From: Pelotomaculum sp. UBA5255
GTDB taxonomy: Bacteria > Bacillota > Desulfotomaculia > Desulfotomaculales > Pelotomaculaceae
Assembly: GCA_002408725.1 (NCBI GenBank)
Contig: DHTR01000077.1
Span: 34,705 to 44,879, forward strand
DNA: 10,175 nt
Reading direction: 5' to 3'
Shown: positions 1 to 7,630 of the stretch, piece after piece
Layout: each line of letters opens with the position of its first letter
Numbering within the stretch: position 1 is the first letter of the stretch
The notes under the pieces: model-generated
What the model saw: the letters and a program-made list of their open reading frames with translations, nothing else
Databases searched by the model: none
Told to the model about the DNA's origin: nothing
Made by a program: the position numbers and the translations under genes

Positions 1-1115
1 ACCTGCGGGAGCCCGGTTATGAGGCCAAGGAAACCATCCTGACCGGTACCCGGGCCGCGGCGCGCGGCGGCTTCAGTTCCGTGGTCTGCATGCCCAATAC
101 CAGTCCCGTAGTGGATACTGCGGCCCTTATCTCATATATTTTAAATACAGCCAGAGAGCAGGGCGCGGCCCATGTCTTCCCTGTCGGGTCGATTACCCGG
201 GGGAGCAGGGGAAAAGAGCTGGCCGAGATGGGTGATCTGAAGAAGGCCGGGGCAGTGGCTTTTTCCGACGACGGAATGCCCGTGGCAAATGCCGGTCTGA
301 TGCGCAGGGCCATGCAGTACGCCCGAATGCTGGATCTGCCCATCATCTCCCACTGTGAAGACCGGGAGCTTTCCTCCGGCGGGTCCATGCACGAGGGCTA
401 TATGTCCACAGTCCTGGGGCTGAAGGGTATTCCGGCCTCAGCTGAGGAAGTTATGGTAGCCCGAGAGATCCTGCTGGCCGGGGAAACGGGCTGCAGGGTG
501 CACATCGCCCATGTCAGCACAGCCGGTTCGGTCCGCCTGGTGCGCGAGGCCAAGTCCAGGGGTATTCCGGTGACTGCGGAGGTCACGCCTCACCACTTCA
601 CCCTGACCGATGAAGCCGTTGCCGGTTATAATACCTCTACCAAGGTAAACCCACCACTAAGAACCGCCTCCGATGTGGCTGCGGTCAAGGAGGGGCTGGC
701 CGACGGGACCATTGACGTTATTGCCACCGACCATGCACCGCACACGGTGGAAGAAAAAGATGTAGAATATGATCGGGCCCCTTTTGGCCTGGTGGGTTTG
801 GAAACGGCGGTGGGTCTGGTCTGGACCGAACTGGTCGATGCCGGTGTGCTGACACCGCTTCAAGCAATCGCAAAAATGACTCTGAATCCGGCAAGGGTGT
901 TGAACATCTCCAGGGGCACCCTAAATCCAGGCGTAGATGCCGATCTCACCATCATTGACCCGAATCTGACCTGGACGGTGGATGCAAACCTTTTTGAGAG
1001 CAGGGGTAAGAACACCCCCTTCCACGGGATGAAACTCAAGGGCCAGGCATACGCGACAGTGGCCGGCGGCCGGGTCCGCATGCTCGGGGGTGCTGTAAAA
1101 GATTTGTTGCGTTAA
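1..1115 (+). CDS. pyrC: Dihydroorotase, class I (5' end missing)
   Basis: Zinc amidohydrolase that cyclises N-carbamoyl-L-aspartate to L-dihydroorotate, the third step of UMP synthesis. The frame is open from base 3 and opens with LREPGYEAKE, the segment that directly follows the metal-binding HxH of dihydroorotases. The HxH and roughly 60 N-terminal residues therefore lie upstream of the window. About 370 codons are visible, giving a family-typical total near 430. Seen in order: the CMPNT motif (about 87-101), FSDDG (261-275) carrying the Asp that class I bacterial enzymes use at the metal site, SHCED (348-362), the TPHHFTLTDE segment (about 588-617), NPPLR, and ATDHAPH (723-743) with the catalytic Asp. 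The ATG at 81 is internal and is not the start. The gene ends with TAA 57 bases before carA. The operon position after pyrB (outside the window) is standard. Identification is very secure. Confidence 0.96.
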   Translation, partial: LREPGYEAKETILTGTRAAARGGFSSVVCMPNTSPVVDTAALISYILNTAREQGAAHVFPVGSITRGSRGKELAEMGDLKKAGAVAFSDDGMPVANAGLMRRAMQYARMLDLPIISHCEDRELSSGGSMHEGYMSTVLGLKGIPASAEEVMVAREILLAGETGCRVHIAHVSTAGSVRLVREAKSRGIPVTAEVTPHHFTLTDEAVAGYNTSTKVNPPLRTASDVAAVKEGLADGTIDVIATDHAPHTVEEKDVEYDRAPFGLVGLETAVGLVWTELVDAGVLTPLQAIAKMTLNPARVLNISRGTLNPGVDADLTIIDPNLTWTVDANLFESRGKNTPFHGMKLKGQAYATVAGGRVRMLGGAVKDLLR

Positions 1116-1172
1116 ACTTTATCAATAGATATCCATTGTGTAGGTTTTTTTAATTCAAGCGGAGGTGTTTTT

Positions 1173-2252
1173 ATGCGGGCAATGCTGGCCCTGGAAGACG
1201 GAGCCATGTTTTGCGGAAAGGCTTTTGGCGCAACAGGAGAAAGCTGGGGGGAAGTGGTTTTCAATACCGGGATGACCGGCTACCAGGAGGTGCTGACCGA
1301 TCCCTCGTACTGCGGCCAGATCGTGGTCATGACTTACCCCCTGATTGGAAACTGCGGCATCACAAAGGAGGACTTTAAGTCCCAAAAGTCTTATGTCCGC
1401 GGCTTTGTGGTCCGGGAGGAGTGCACGCAGCCCAGCAACCGGCGTCTTTCCGATACAATTGCCGGCTTTTTAGAAAAAGAAAATGTGATCGGGTTATCTG
1501 GAGTTGATACCCGTGCCCTGACCCGGCACCTCCGCAGTCACGGCAGCATGCGCGGTGTGATCAGTACAGATGTCGCCGATGTTAGGGCGCTGGTGGAGCA
1601 GGCCCAAAACTGTCCCCACCTTACCGGCCAGGACCTGGTATCCGCCGTGGCTGTCGAGAAAATCCATATCTGTCCGGGCAGCGGGCGACGGGTTGTCCTG
1701 GTGGACTTAGGCTCAAAACTTAATATTATCCGCTGCCTTCGGGAGCGGGGCTGTGAAGTTGTAGTCGTGCCGCCTTACGCTACGGCAACAGATATTATGG
1801 CTCTGAACCCGGAAGGGGTCGTTCTGTCCAACGGCCCCGGGGACCCTAACAAGGTACCCTGCGCCATCCAGGCAGCACGGGAACTGGTGGGCAAGAAACC
1901 ACTCCTGGGGATCGGCCTGGGGCACCAAATCCTGGGACTGGCCCTGGGGTGCCGGACGTACAAGATGAAGTTCGGCCACCGGGGGACCAACCACCCGGTC
2001 AAAGATCTCTTAACCGGCCGGGTATATATTTCTGCTCATAACCACGGGTTTTCCATCGACGAGCAATCCTTGAAGGGCCTGGATCTTATTGTTTCCCACC
2101 GGAGCCTCAACGACGGCACGGTGGAGGGGCTGAAGCATAGGAATTTCCCCGTGTTTTCTGTCCAATACCACCCCGAAGCCTCGCCGGGGCCAGGGGATTC
2201 CGAATACATCTTTGACCAGTTTATGGATCTGATGGCCGGGGGGGAGAGATAA
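1173..2252 (+). CDS. carA: Carbamoyl-phosphate synthetase small subunit lacking the catalytic cysteine
   Basis: The small subunit normally hydrolyses glutamine and channels ammonia to CarB for carbamoyl phosphate synthesis. At 359 residues it is normal length. The N-terminal CarA domain (about 1-135, with GEVVFNTGMTGYQE and TDPSY) and the class I glutamine amidotransferase domain (about 170-355, with SNGPGDP, GHQ and HPEASPG) are both present. In the amidotransferase nucleophile motif the expected G-I-C-L-G-H-Q reads G-I-G-L-G-H-Q. The codon at 1914-1916 is GGC, so residue 248 (E. coli Cys269 by alignment) is Gly. The rest of the triad, His333 and Glu335, is kept. The position aligned to E. 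coli Gln310 is His289, and the usual GPHD reads GPGD at 340-342. ATG 1173 follows GGAGG (1161-1165) at 7 bases. The stop is one base before the carB start. Family identity is certain; glutamine-dependent activity is doubtful. A one-base sequence error (TGC to GGC) would also explain the change. Confidence 0.95.
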   Translation: MRAMLALEDGAMFCGKAFGATGESWGEVVFNTGMTGYQEVLTDPSYCGQIVVMTYPLIGNCGITKEDFKSQKSYVRGFVVREECTQPSNRRLSDTIAGFLEKENVIGLSGVDTRALTRHLRSHGSMRGVISTDVADVRALVEQAQNCPHLTGQDLVSAVAVEKIHICPGSGRRVVLVDLGSKLNIIRCLRERGCEVVVVPPYATATDIMALNPEGVVLSNGPGDPNKVPCAIQAARELVGKKPLLGIGLGHQILGLALGCRTYKMKFGHRGTNHPVKDLLTGRVYISAHNHGFSIDEQSLKGLDLIVSHRSLNDGTVEGLKHRNFPVFSVQYHPEASPGPGDSEYIFDQFMDLMAGGER

Positions 2253-2253
2253 G

Positions 2254-5200
2254 ATGCCGCTCAAGAATGGGATCAAAAAGGTCATGGTGATTGGCTCCGG
2301 CCCTATCGTGATCGGGCAGGCCGCCGAGTTTGATTACGCCGGCACTCAGGCCTGCCGCTCCTTAAAGGAGGAAGGTCTGGAGGTCATCCTGATCAATTCT
2401 AACCCGGCAACCATCATGACAGACACCAATATGGCGGACCGTGTCTACATTGAGCCTTTAACGCCGGACTTTGTTGCCAGGGTTATTCGTCAGGAAAAGC
2501 CGCAGGGACTGCTGCCCACCCTGGGAGGGCAGGTGGGCCTGAACCTGGCCCTGCAGCTTGCCGAATCCGGTGTGCTGGCGGAAGAAGATATAAAGCTCCT
2601 GGGCACGCCTCTGGAGGCCATCAAACGGGCTGAAGACCGGGAAATGTTCAAGGAAATGATGTGTTCCATTGCTGAACCCATACCCGAGAGCATTGTCGTC
2701 TCTACATTGGCTGAAGCCGAGCGCTTTGCCCGGGAAATCGGGCTGCCCCTGATTATCCGGCCGGCTTATACCCTGGGGGGCACCGGCGGCGGCATCGCCT
2801 ATACTATGGAAGAATTGCGGGCGATCACGATTAAGGGTTTAAAGTACAGCATCATTAACCAGGTGCTCGTTGAGCGCTGCGTTGCAGGCTGGAAAGAAAT
2901 CGAATACGAGGTAATGCGGGACAGCTCGGACAACTGCATCACCGTCTGCAATATGGAAAACATTGATCCCATGGGTATCCACACCGGTGACAGTATTGTG
3001 GTGGCTCCTTCCCAGACCTTAAGCGATATAGAGTACCAGCTTTTAAGAACGGCTTCCCTCAAGATTATCCGGGCCCTGGGCATTGAGGGCGGCTGTAACG
3101 TCCAGTTTGCCCTGGACCCCTCCAGCTATCAGTACTATGTGATTGAAGTCAACCCGCGGCTTTCCCGCTCCTCGGCACTGGCCTCAAAAGCCACAGGCTA
3201 CCCCATTGCCAAGGTGGCTTCAAAAATAGCGGTTGGCCTGACCCTGGATGAAATCCAGAACGCCGTTACCGGGAAGACCTGCGCCTGTTTTGAGCCCTCC
3301 CTGGACTACGTGGTAATCAAGTACCCCCGCTGGCCCTTTGATAAGTTTGCCCAGGGGGACCGTTCCCTGGGCACCCAGATGAAGGCCACCGGGGAAGTCA
3401 TGGCCCTCAACCGGACCCTGGAGGGCGCCTTAATGAAGGCGGTCCGCTCCCTGGAAATCGGCCTGGACTCCCTGTCCCTGCCCGGTGCGGAAGACTTGAA
3501 GCAGGAGGAATTGGAAGCAAGGCTCGGGTCTGCTGACGACGAGCGCCTTTTTCTGGTGGCCGAGGCCCTGCGCCGGGGCATGACCAGAGATCGGATCAAC
3601 GAAATCACAAAGATAGACACCTTTTTCCTGGCTAAAATACAAAATATCCTCCGGCTTGAGGAAGAAATCCGGTCGGCAGGGAAAGACGGTCTGAGCCACC
3701 TCCTGTTGGAGAAGGCCAAGGATTACGGTTTTTCCGACACCCACCTGGCCAGGCTGACCGGGCTGAAACAGTCGGGGATCCGTTCCCGGAGCAAGGAATA
3801 CGGGATCCGGCCCACTTTCAAAATGGTTGACACCTGCGCGGCCGAATTTGAGGCAGAAACACCTTATTATTATTCTTCTTACGATAAGGAAGACGAGGCC
3901 CGGACCTCTTCCCGGCGCAAGGTGATGGTCCTGGGTTCGGGACCCATCCGGATCGGGCAGGGGATCGAGTTTGACTACTGCTCGGTACATTCGGTCTGGG
4001 CCCTGCGGGAAGAAGGACTGGAGGCCATCATCGTCAACAACAACCCCGAAACGGTCAGTACCGACTTCGATACTGCAGACAGGCTTTATTTTGAGCCCCT
4101 GGTGTACGAAAACGTGCTTAACATCCTGGACAGGGAACAGCCGGAGGGTGTCATTGTCCAATTCGGCGGCCAGACTGCCATCAATCTAGCAAAGCCTCTG
4201 GAAGAAGCCGGGATTAAAATCCTGGGAACCTCGGTGGAGGATACCGACCGGGCTGAGGACCGGGAGCGATTCGACCGCCTCCTGATTGAGCTGGGCATTC
4301 CCAAACCGCCCGGCCGCACCGCCTTCTCCGTGGAAGAGGCAGTGGTCATTGCCTCCGAGATCGGTTTCCCGGTGCTGGTGCGGCCATCCTATGTGCTGGG
4401 CGGGCGGGCCATGGAAATTGTCTATAATAATACCGAGTTGTTGAACTACATGGCCACCGCGGTGAAGGTAACCCCGGAGCACCCTGTGCTGGTGGATAAA
4501 TACCTCTTCGGTAAGGAACTTGAGGTGGACGCCATCTCCGACGGGGTGGATGTTCTGATCCCCGGGATCATGGAGCACATCGAGCGTGCCGGGGTGCACT
4601 CCGGCGACAGTACCGCCGTTTATCCGCCGCAATCCCTAAGCCAGGCAGTCAAGGATCTGGTAGTTGACTACACCGTACGACTGGCCAGGGCGCTGAACGT
4701 CAGGGGCATGATCAATATCCAGTATGTCCTGCACGGGGACAGTGTCTATGTTTTGGAAGTCAATCCCCGCTCCAGCCGGACCGTACCGTATTTAAGTAAA
4801 ATTACCGGGATCCCCATGGTCAACCTGGCAACTAAGCTAATCATGGGGAGGACCTTAAAGGAACTGGGCTACAAGGGAGGGCTTTACCCTGAAAGCCGCT
4901 TTGTAGGGGTAAAGGCACCGGTTTTTTCTTTCGCCAAACTGCTTCAGGTCGACATCTCTCTGGGGCCTGAAATGAAGTCCACCGGTGAAGTGATGGGTGT
5001 GCACCATGATTACAAAGTGGCTCTTTACAAGGCACTGGTGGCGGCCGGGAGCATGTTCCACAAGCAAGGGACCGTGCTGGCCACCATTGCGGACCGGGAT
5101 AAAGCGGAAGCTGTTCCCATCATCAAAGGCCTTGCAGAACTGGGTTACAAGATTTTCGCCACCGCAGGCACAGCTGCCGCGCTGACGGCGGCCGGGCTGC

Positions 5201-5469
5201 AGGTAGAGCAGGTTAAGAAGGTTCATGAGGGCTCGCCGCATATCGTTGACTTAATTCGAGAAAATAAGTTAAACCTGGTCATCAACACATTGACCAAAGG
5301 CAAGGCACCGGAGCGGGATGGCTTCCGGATCCGCCGGGCGGCGGTAGAGCACGGGATCCCCTGCCTGACTTCCCTGGACACAGCTGCGGTAATCCTGGAG
5401 GTGCTGGCTGCGGGCAAGGATAGTGAGGATTCCAGGCTGGTACCACTCCAGGATTACCTGCAGCAGTAA
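2254..5469 (+). CDS. carB: Carbamoyl-phosphate synthetase large subunit
   Basis: The large subunit makes carbamoyl phosphate from bicarbonate, ammonia and two ATP. At 1071 residues it is full length (E. coli 1073). Two homologous ATP-grasp halves are clear. The first has GSGPIVIGQ near residue 14, RPAYTLGGTGGG from Arg169, and EVNPRLSRSS with Glu298 and Asn300, which belong to the carboxyphosphate site. The second has GSGPIRIGQGIEFDYCS near 565, RPSYVLGG from Arg710, and EVNPRSSRTVP with Glu835, which belong to the carbamate-phosphorylating site. The oligomerisation region lies between them (about 400-550). The C-terminal MGS-like allosteric domain runs from about 930 to 1071 (IFATAGTA near 970, NTLTKG further on), where uridine nucleotides and other effectors bind in this family. 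ATG 2254 begins one base after the carA stop, with a G-rich RBS at about 2239-2247, so the pair is translationally coupled. No key residue is missing, so ammonia-driven synthesis should be possible even if CarA is inactive. Activity is inferred from homology. Confidence 0.98.
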   Translation: MPLKNGIKKVMVIGSGPIVIGQAAEFDYAGTQACRSLKEEGLEVILINSNPATIMTDTNMADRVYIEPLTPDFVARVIRQEKPQGLLPTLGGQVGLNLALQLAESGVLAEEDIKLLGTPLEAIKRAEDREMFKEMMCSIAEPIPESIVVSTLAEAERFAREIGLPLIIRPAYTLGGTGGGIAYTMEELRAITIKGLKYSIINQVLVERCVAGWKEIEYEVMRDSSDNCITVCNMENIDPMGIHTGDSIVVAPSQTLSDIEYQLLRTASLKIIRALGIEGGCNVQFALDPSSYQYYVIEVNPRLSRSSALASKATGYPIAKVASKIAVGLTLDEIQNAVTGKTCACFEPSLDYVVIKYPRWPFDKFAQGDRSLGTQMKATGEVMALNRTLEGALMKAVRSLEIGLDSLSLPGAEDLKQEELEARLGSADDERLFLVAEALRRGMTRDRINEITKIDTFFLAKIQNILRLEEEIRSAGKDGLSHLLLEKAKDYGFSDTHLARLTGLKQSGIRSRSKEYGIRPTFKMVDTCAAEFEAETPYYYSSYDKEDEARTSSRRKVMVLGSGPIRIGQGIEFDYCSVHSVWALREEGLEAIIVNNNPETVSTDFDTADRLYFEPLVYENVLNILDREQPEGVIVQFGGQTAINLAKPLEEAGIKILGTSVEDTDRAEDRERFDRLLIELGIPKPPGRTAFSVEEAVVIASEIGFPVLVRPSYVLGGRAMEIVYNNTELLNYMATAVKVTPEHPVLVDKYLFGKELEVDAISDGVDVLIPGIMEHIERAGVHSGDSTAVYPPQSLSQAVKDLVVDYTVRLARALNVRGMINIQYVLHGDSVYVLEVNPRSSRTVPYLSKITGIPMVNLATKLIMGRTLKELGYKGGLYPESRFVGVKAPVFSFAKLLQVDISLGPEMKSTGEVMGVHHDYKVALYKALVAAGSMFHKQGTVLATIADRDKAEAVPIIKGLAELGYKIFATAGTAAALTAAGLQVEQVKKVHEGSPHIVDLIRENKLNLVINTLTKGKAPERDGFRIRRAAVEHGIPCLTSLDTAAVILEVLAAGKDSEDSRLVPLQDYLQQ

Positions 5470-5470
5470 G

Positions 5471-5712
5471 GTTTCGACACTCCACATGGCTAAAGCCGTG
5501 GGATTCCTGGGTGATTAAACCGAAGTCAATTTCTGGTGTCGAGCATGACCCCAAGTTCGCAGGCTGTGCCGGCAGCCCGTCCTAGACCAGAGCATATAGC
5601 TGTCTAGGCCGGCAGACTGTTACTATCTACTAAAGGCGTATGCTAACGTTTTAGCGTCTTTTGCTTGACGACTTCAAATGTTTTACGGGCAGGTAGAAAA
5701 TTGAGTCTGCCC
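5471..5712 (+). ncRNA. Structured non-coding segment between carB and pyrK; possible HEARO/omega-RNA-like element without a nuclease gene
   Basis: This 280-base gap has no convincing ORF but is rich in complementary segments. A 7-bp stem (5474-5480 with 5536-5542) encloses a hairpin with a TAAA loop (5485-5490 with 5495-5500). Next come GGCTG/CAGCC (5562-5566 with 5573-5577), a perfect 7-bp stem CCTAGAC/GTCTAGG (5581-5587 with 5602-5608) capped by AGC/GCT, GCTAA/TTAGC (5642-5646 with 5651-5655) and GGGCAG/CTGCCC (5687-5692 with 5707-5712). The TGCCGG loop at 5567-5572 is also fully complementary to CCGGCA at 5609-5614. The order of motifs resembles, from memory only, the HEARO or omega-RNA class that sits upstream of iscB nucleases in IS200/IS605-like elements. 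The TAAA-loop hairpin also recalls IS605 end hairpins. No nuclease or transposase gene is present. It could instead be a 5' leader regulating pyrK-pyrD, but no PyrR-type binding motif is visible. Structure is seen; class and function are inferred. Confidence 0.42.
5687..5712 (+). promoter_or_regulatory. Hairpin upstream of the pyrK ribosome binding site
   Basis: GGGCAG (5687-5692) and CTGCCC (5707-5712) form a perfect 6-bp GC-rich stem around a 14-base A-rich loop, ending 24 bases before the pyrK RBS. No run of T follows, so it is not a standard intrinsic terminator. It may be the 3' stem of the structured segment in this gap, or it may affect pyrK translation or mRNA stability. The stem is seen; the role is unknown. 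Confidence 0.35.
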
Positions 5713-5734
5713 AATCACAAGATATTTCAGCAAC

Positions 5735-5742
5735 AAGGGGGT
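5735..5742 (+). promoter_or_regulatory. Ribosome binding site deciding the TTG start of pyrK
   Basis: The AAGGGGGT run lies 7 bases before TTG 5750 but 16 bases before the in-frame ATG at 5759. The spacing therefore favours the TTG. If the ATG were used, PyrK would be three residues shorter, with no effect on its domains. Confidence 0.6.
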
Positions 5743-5749
5743 AGCCTGG

Positions 5750-6667
5750 TTGTCACCGATGTCTGATGTAATGGTCCTGAAACAGATAAGGCTTGCGCCG
5801 CTGCACTACCGCTTGACCCTAGCTGCCCCGGAAGCGGCCCGGGAGGCCAGACCCGGTCAGTTTCTGCACGTACGTTGCGGGGAAACCCTGGACCCGCTTC
5901 TGCGCAGACCTATCAGTATTCACGCTGTGGACCGGGAGAAAGGTGAGTTGAGCCTTCTCTACCGGGTGGCGGGACGGGGCACGGCGCTGCTTTCAGAAAA
6001 GAAAAAGGGCGACACCATCAGCCTGTTGGGTCCCCTGGGCAGAGGATTTACCATGCCCTCAGTCAGTGAAAAGGTTTCTGTAGTGGCCGGGGGTATCGGT
6101 ATTGCACCCCTCTATTTCCTTTTGCAAGAAATTGGCGCACGCGGTCAAGCTGCCACTGTCTTTTGGGGAGCCGCTACCAGGGAACAGTTTTTCTCCCCTG
6201 CAGCCCCGGGGCAGAATAATGATGGAGCCGCAGGGAGGTGCTTTTCAGTTATGCAGGGGATTTGTGAGCAAGGTCATAAAATTTTCCAGGCCAGCGACGA
6301 CGGCTCGGTGGGTTTTCACGGAACAATCACGGATTTATTTGAGCAGTACCTGAACAGCCATCGCAGTGGGGAAGCCGTCCTTTCTCGTTACGGAAATATT
6401 GTAACTGACCACGAGCAATTTAAGTTGGATCAGGTGGTCAGCCGTGTTTATGGCTGCGGCCCCAGGGGGATGCTGAAAGGGCTCTGTGGGGTAATCAGGC
6501 AGGAAGAGATCCCCGGTGAGGTATCCCTGGAAGAGCGGATGGGCTGCGGAGTGGGCGCCTGCCTTTCCTGCGCCTGCAAAACCAGGGACGAAAAGGATGG
6601 ATTTCAGTACCGCAGGGTCTGCGTAGAAGGACCGGTCTTTTCTGCAAGGGAGGTAGTCTGGGATTGA
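5750..6667 (+). CDS. pyrK: Dihydroorotate dehydrogenase B, electron-transfer subunit
   Basis: FAD and [2Fe-2S] subunit that passes electrons from the FMN of PyrD to NAD+, completing dihydroorotate oxidation in the cytoplasm. The ferredoxin-reductase-like FAD domain has RRPIS at 52-56 and GPLGRGF at 94-100. The NAD-binding domain has AGGIGIAPL at 113-121 and YGCGPRGML at 234-242. The C-terminal cluster ligands are Cys266, Cys271, Cys274 and Cys291, in the PyrK pattern C-x4-C-x2-C-x16-C; Cys276 is an extra cysteine. At 305 residues it is about 45 longer than typical PyrK (around 260). The surplus seems to lie in two poorly conserved stretches at about 147-172 and 202-222, within the NAD domain. 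The start is TTG 5750, and the last four bases overlap pyrD. It lies 280 bases after carB, whereas these genes are usually tightly packed. Identity is secure; the insert boundaries are estimates made without an alignment. Confidence 0.94.
   Translation: MSPMSDVMVLKQIRLAPLHYRLTLAAPEAAREARPGQFLHVRCGETLDPLLRRPISIHAVDREKGELSLLYRVAGRGTALLSEKKKGDTISLLGPLGRGFTMPSVSEKVSVVAGGIGIAPLYFLLQEIGARGQAATVFWGAATREQFFSPAAPGQNNDGAAGRCFSVMQGICEQGHKIFQASDDGSVGFHGTITDLFEQYLNSHRSGEAVLSRYGNIVTDHEQFKLDQVVSRVYGCGPRGMLKGLCGVIRQEEIPGEVSLEERMGCGVGACLSCACKTRDEKDGFQYRRVCVEGPVFSAREVVWD
6646..6654 (+). promoter_or_regulatory. Ribosome binding site supporting the TTG start of pyrD
   Basis: A strong AAGGGAGGT inside the end of pyrK sits 9 bases before TTG 6664. 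No in-frame ATG or GTG exists nearby, and the conserved protein begins soon after. The TTG of pyrD overlaps the TGA of pyrK in TTGA, so translation of the two subunits is probably coupled. Confidence 0.8.
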
Positions 6668-7614
6668 GTGAAGCGACTTCAGGTGAGAAAGCAAAAGAAA
6701 AGCCCAACCTGGTTGTAAACATCGGTGGTCTCCGGCTGAAAAACCCCGTTACCACCGCCTCGGGAACCTTCGGCTTTGGGCCGGAATACGCCCCCTACAT
6801 CGACCTGAACCGGCTCGGCGCTATCGTGGTCAAGGGGACGACGCTGCAGCCTCGGCTGGGAAACCCCACCCCCAGGCTGGTGGAGACGCCTGCCGGCATC
6901 CTGAATTCCATCGGCCTGCAGAACCCCGGCGTAGATCACTTAATCGAGGAGGCCCTACCCTTTTTGGCGCAATACGACCTGCCGGTCATCGTGAACATCT
7001 CCGGGGATACCGTGGAGGACTACGCCAGACTGGCGGAAAAACTCGGGCGAACAGCCGGGGTGGCCGGCCTTGAGGTCAATATCTCCTGCCCCAATGTTAA
7101 AAAAGGCGGGATGCAGTTTGGCAGTGATCCTGCCATGGCAGCCGAAGTGACCAGGGCTGTGAAGGAGAATACCGATAAGCCCGTGATTGTTAAGCTCTCG
7201 CCCAATGTCACCAGCATCGTTGCTGTAGCCGAGGGGGTAGCCAGGGCTGGAGCGGATGCCCTTTCTATGATTAATACCCTCCTGGGAATGGCCATCGACA
7301 TCAAGCGTAAGCGCCCGCTGCTGGGCAACATCATGGGTGGCCTCTCCGGTCCGGCAATCAGGCCGGTAGCGGTGCGGGCAGTCTGGCAAGTGTACCGGGA
7401 GGTGGACCTGCCCATCATCGGGATGGGGGGCATTGTTACGGTTGAAGACGCCCTTGAATTTATCCTGGCCGGAGCCACGGCCGTGGCTGTGGGCACTGCC
7501 AACTTCATCAACCCACGGGCCACCGTCGAGGTGCTGGAGGGGATCGAAAAATACTTGGTTGCTAACCGGATCCACGGGATCCGGGAACTAGTGGGCGCTG
7601 CACATAGAACATAG
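6664..7614 (+). CDS. pyrD: Dihydroorotate dehydrogenase B, catalytic subunit (class 1B)
   Basis: FMN enzyme that oxidises dihydroorotate to orotate and works as a heterotetramer with PyrK. At 316 residues it has the usual length, counting a short polar N-terminal extension of about 15 residues before the first conserved strand (NLVVNIGGLRLKNPV). Seen motifs: ASGTFGFGPEY (32-42), VVKGTT with Lys57, NSIGLQNPG (81-89) for substrate and FMN contacts, VNISCPNVK with the catalytic-base Cys142 that marks class 1 enzymes, IVKLSPN with Lys177, MINTLLGM (202-209), GMGGI (253-257) and AVGTANF (275-281) for the FMN phosphate. The adjoining pyrK identifies it as class 1B (NAD-linked) rather than the fumarate-linked 1A form. 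It starts at TTG, coupled to pyrK. A 91-base gap follows before pyrF. Confidence 0.97.
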   Translation: MSEATSGEKAKEKPNLVVNIGGLRLKNPVTTASGTFGFGPEYAPYIDLNRLGAIVVKGTTLQPRLGNPTPRLVETPAGILNSIGLQNPGVDHLIEEALPFLAQYDLPVIVNISGDTVEDYARLAEKLGRTAGVAGLEVNISCPNVKKGGMQFGSDPAMAAEVTRAVKENTDKPVIVKLSPNVTSIVAVAEGVARAGADALSMINTLLGMAIDIKRKRPLLGNIMGGLSGPAIRPVAVRAVWQVYREVDLPIIGMGGIVTVEDALEFILAGATAVAVGTANFINPRATVEVLEGIEKYLVANRIHGIRELVGAAHRT

Positions 7615-7630
7615 ATTTTACAACGGTACT

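Noticed and set aside
81..83. ATG 81 as the start of dihydroorotase
   Set aside because: Conserved dihydroorotase sequence (LREPG...) continues in the same frame to the first bases of the window, so this Met is internal.
1116..1172. Possible intrinsic terminator between pyrC and carA (weak CAAT/ATTG stem near 1124-1139, then a run of T at about 1145-1151)
   Set aside because: The stem is only four A/T-rich pairs with a mismatch, and the T-run is separated from it. Placement inside an operon with a good carA RBS argues against it.
3430..4161. Long reverse-strand open frame inside carB (243 codons), and similar antisense frames elsewhere
   Set aside because: These are shadows of GC-rich coding sequence. 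They lack RBSs and recognisable domains, and lie wholly within strongly conserved genes on the other strand.
5470..5749. PyrR-binding attenuator in the carB-pyrK gap
   Set aside because: The conserved PyrR-binding loop sequence is not present, and there is no terminator stem followed by a T-run.
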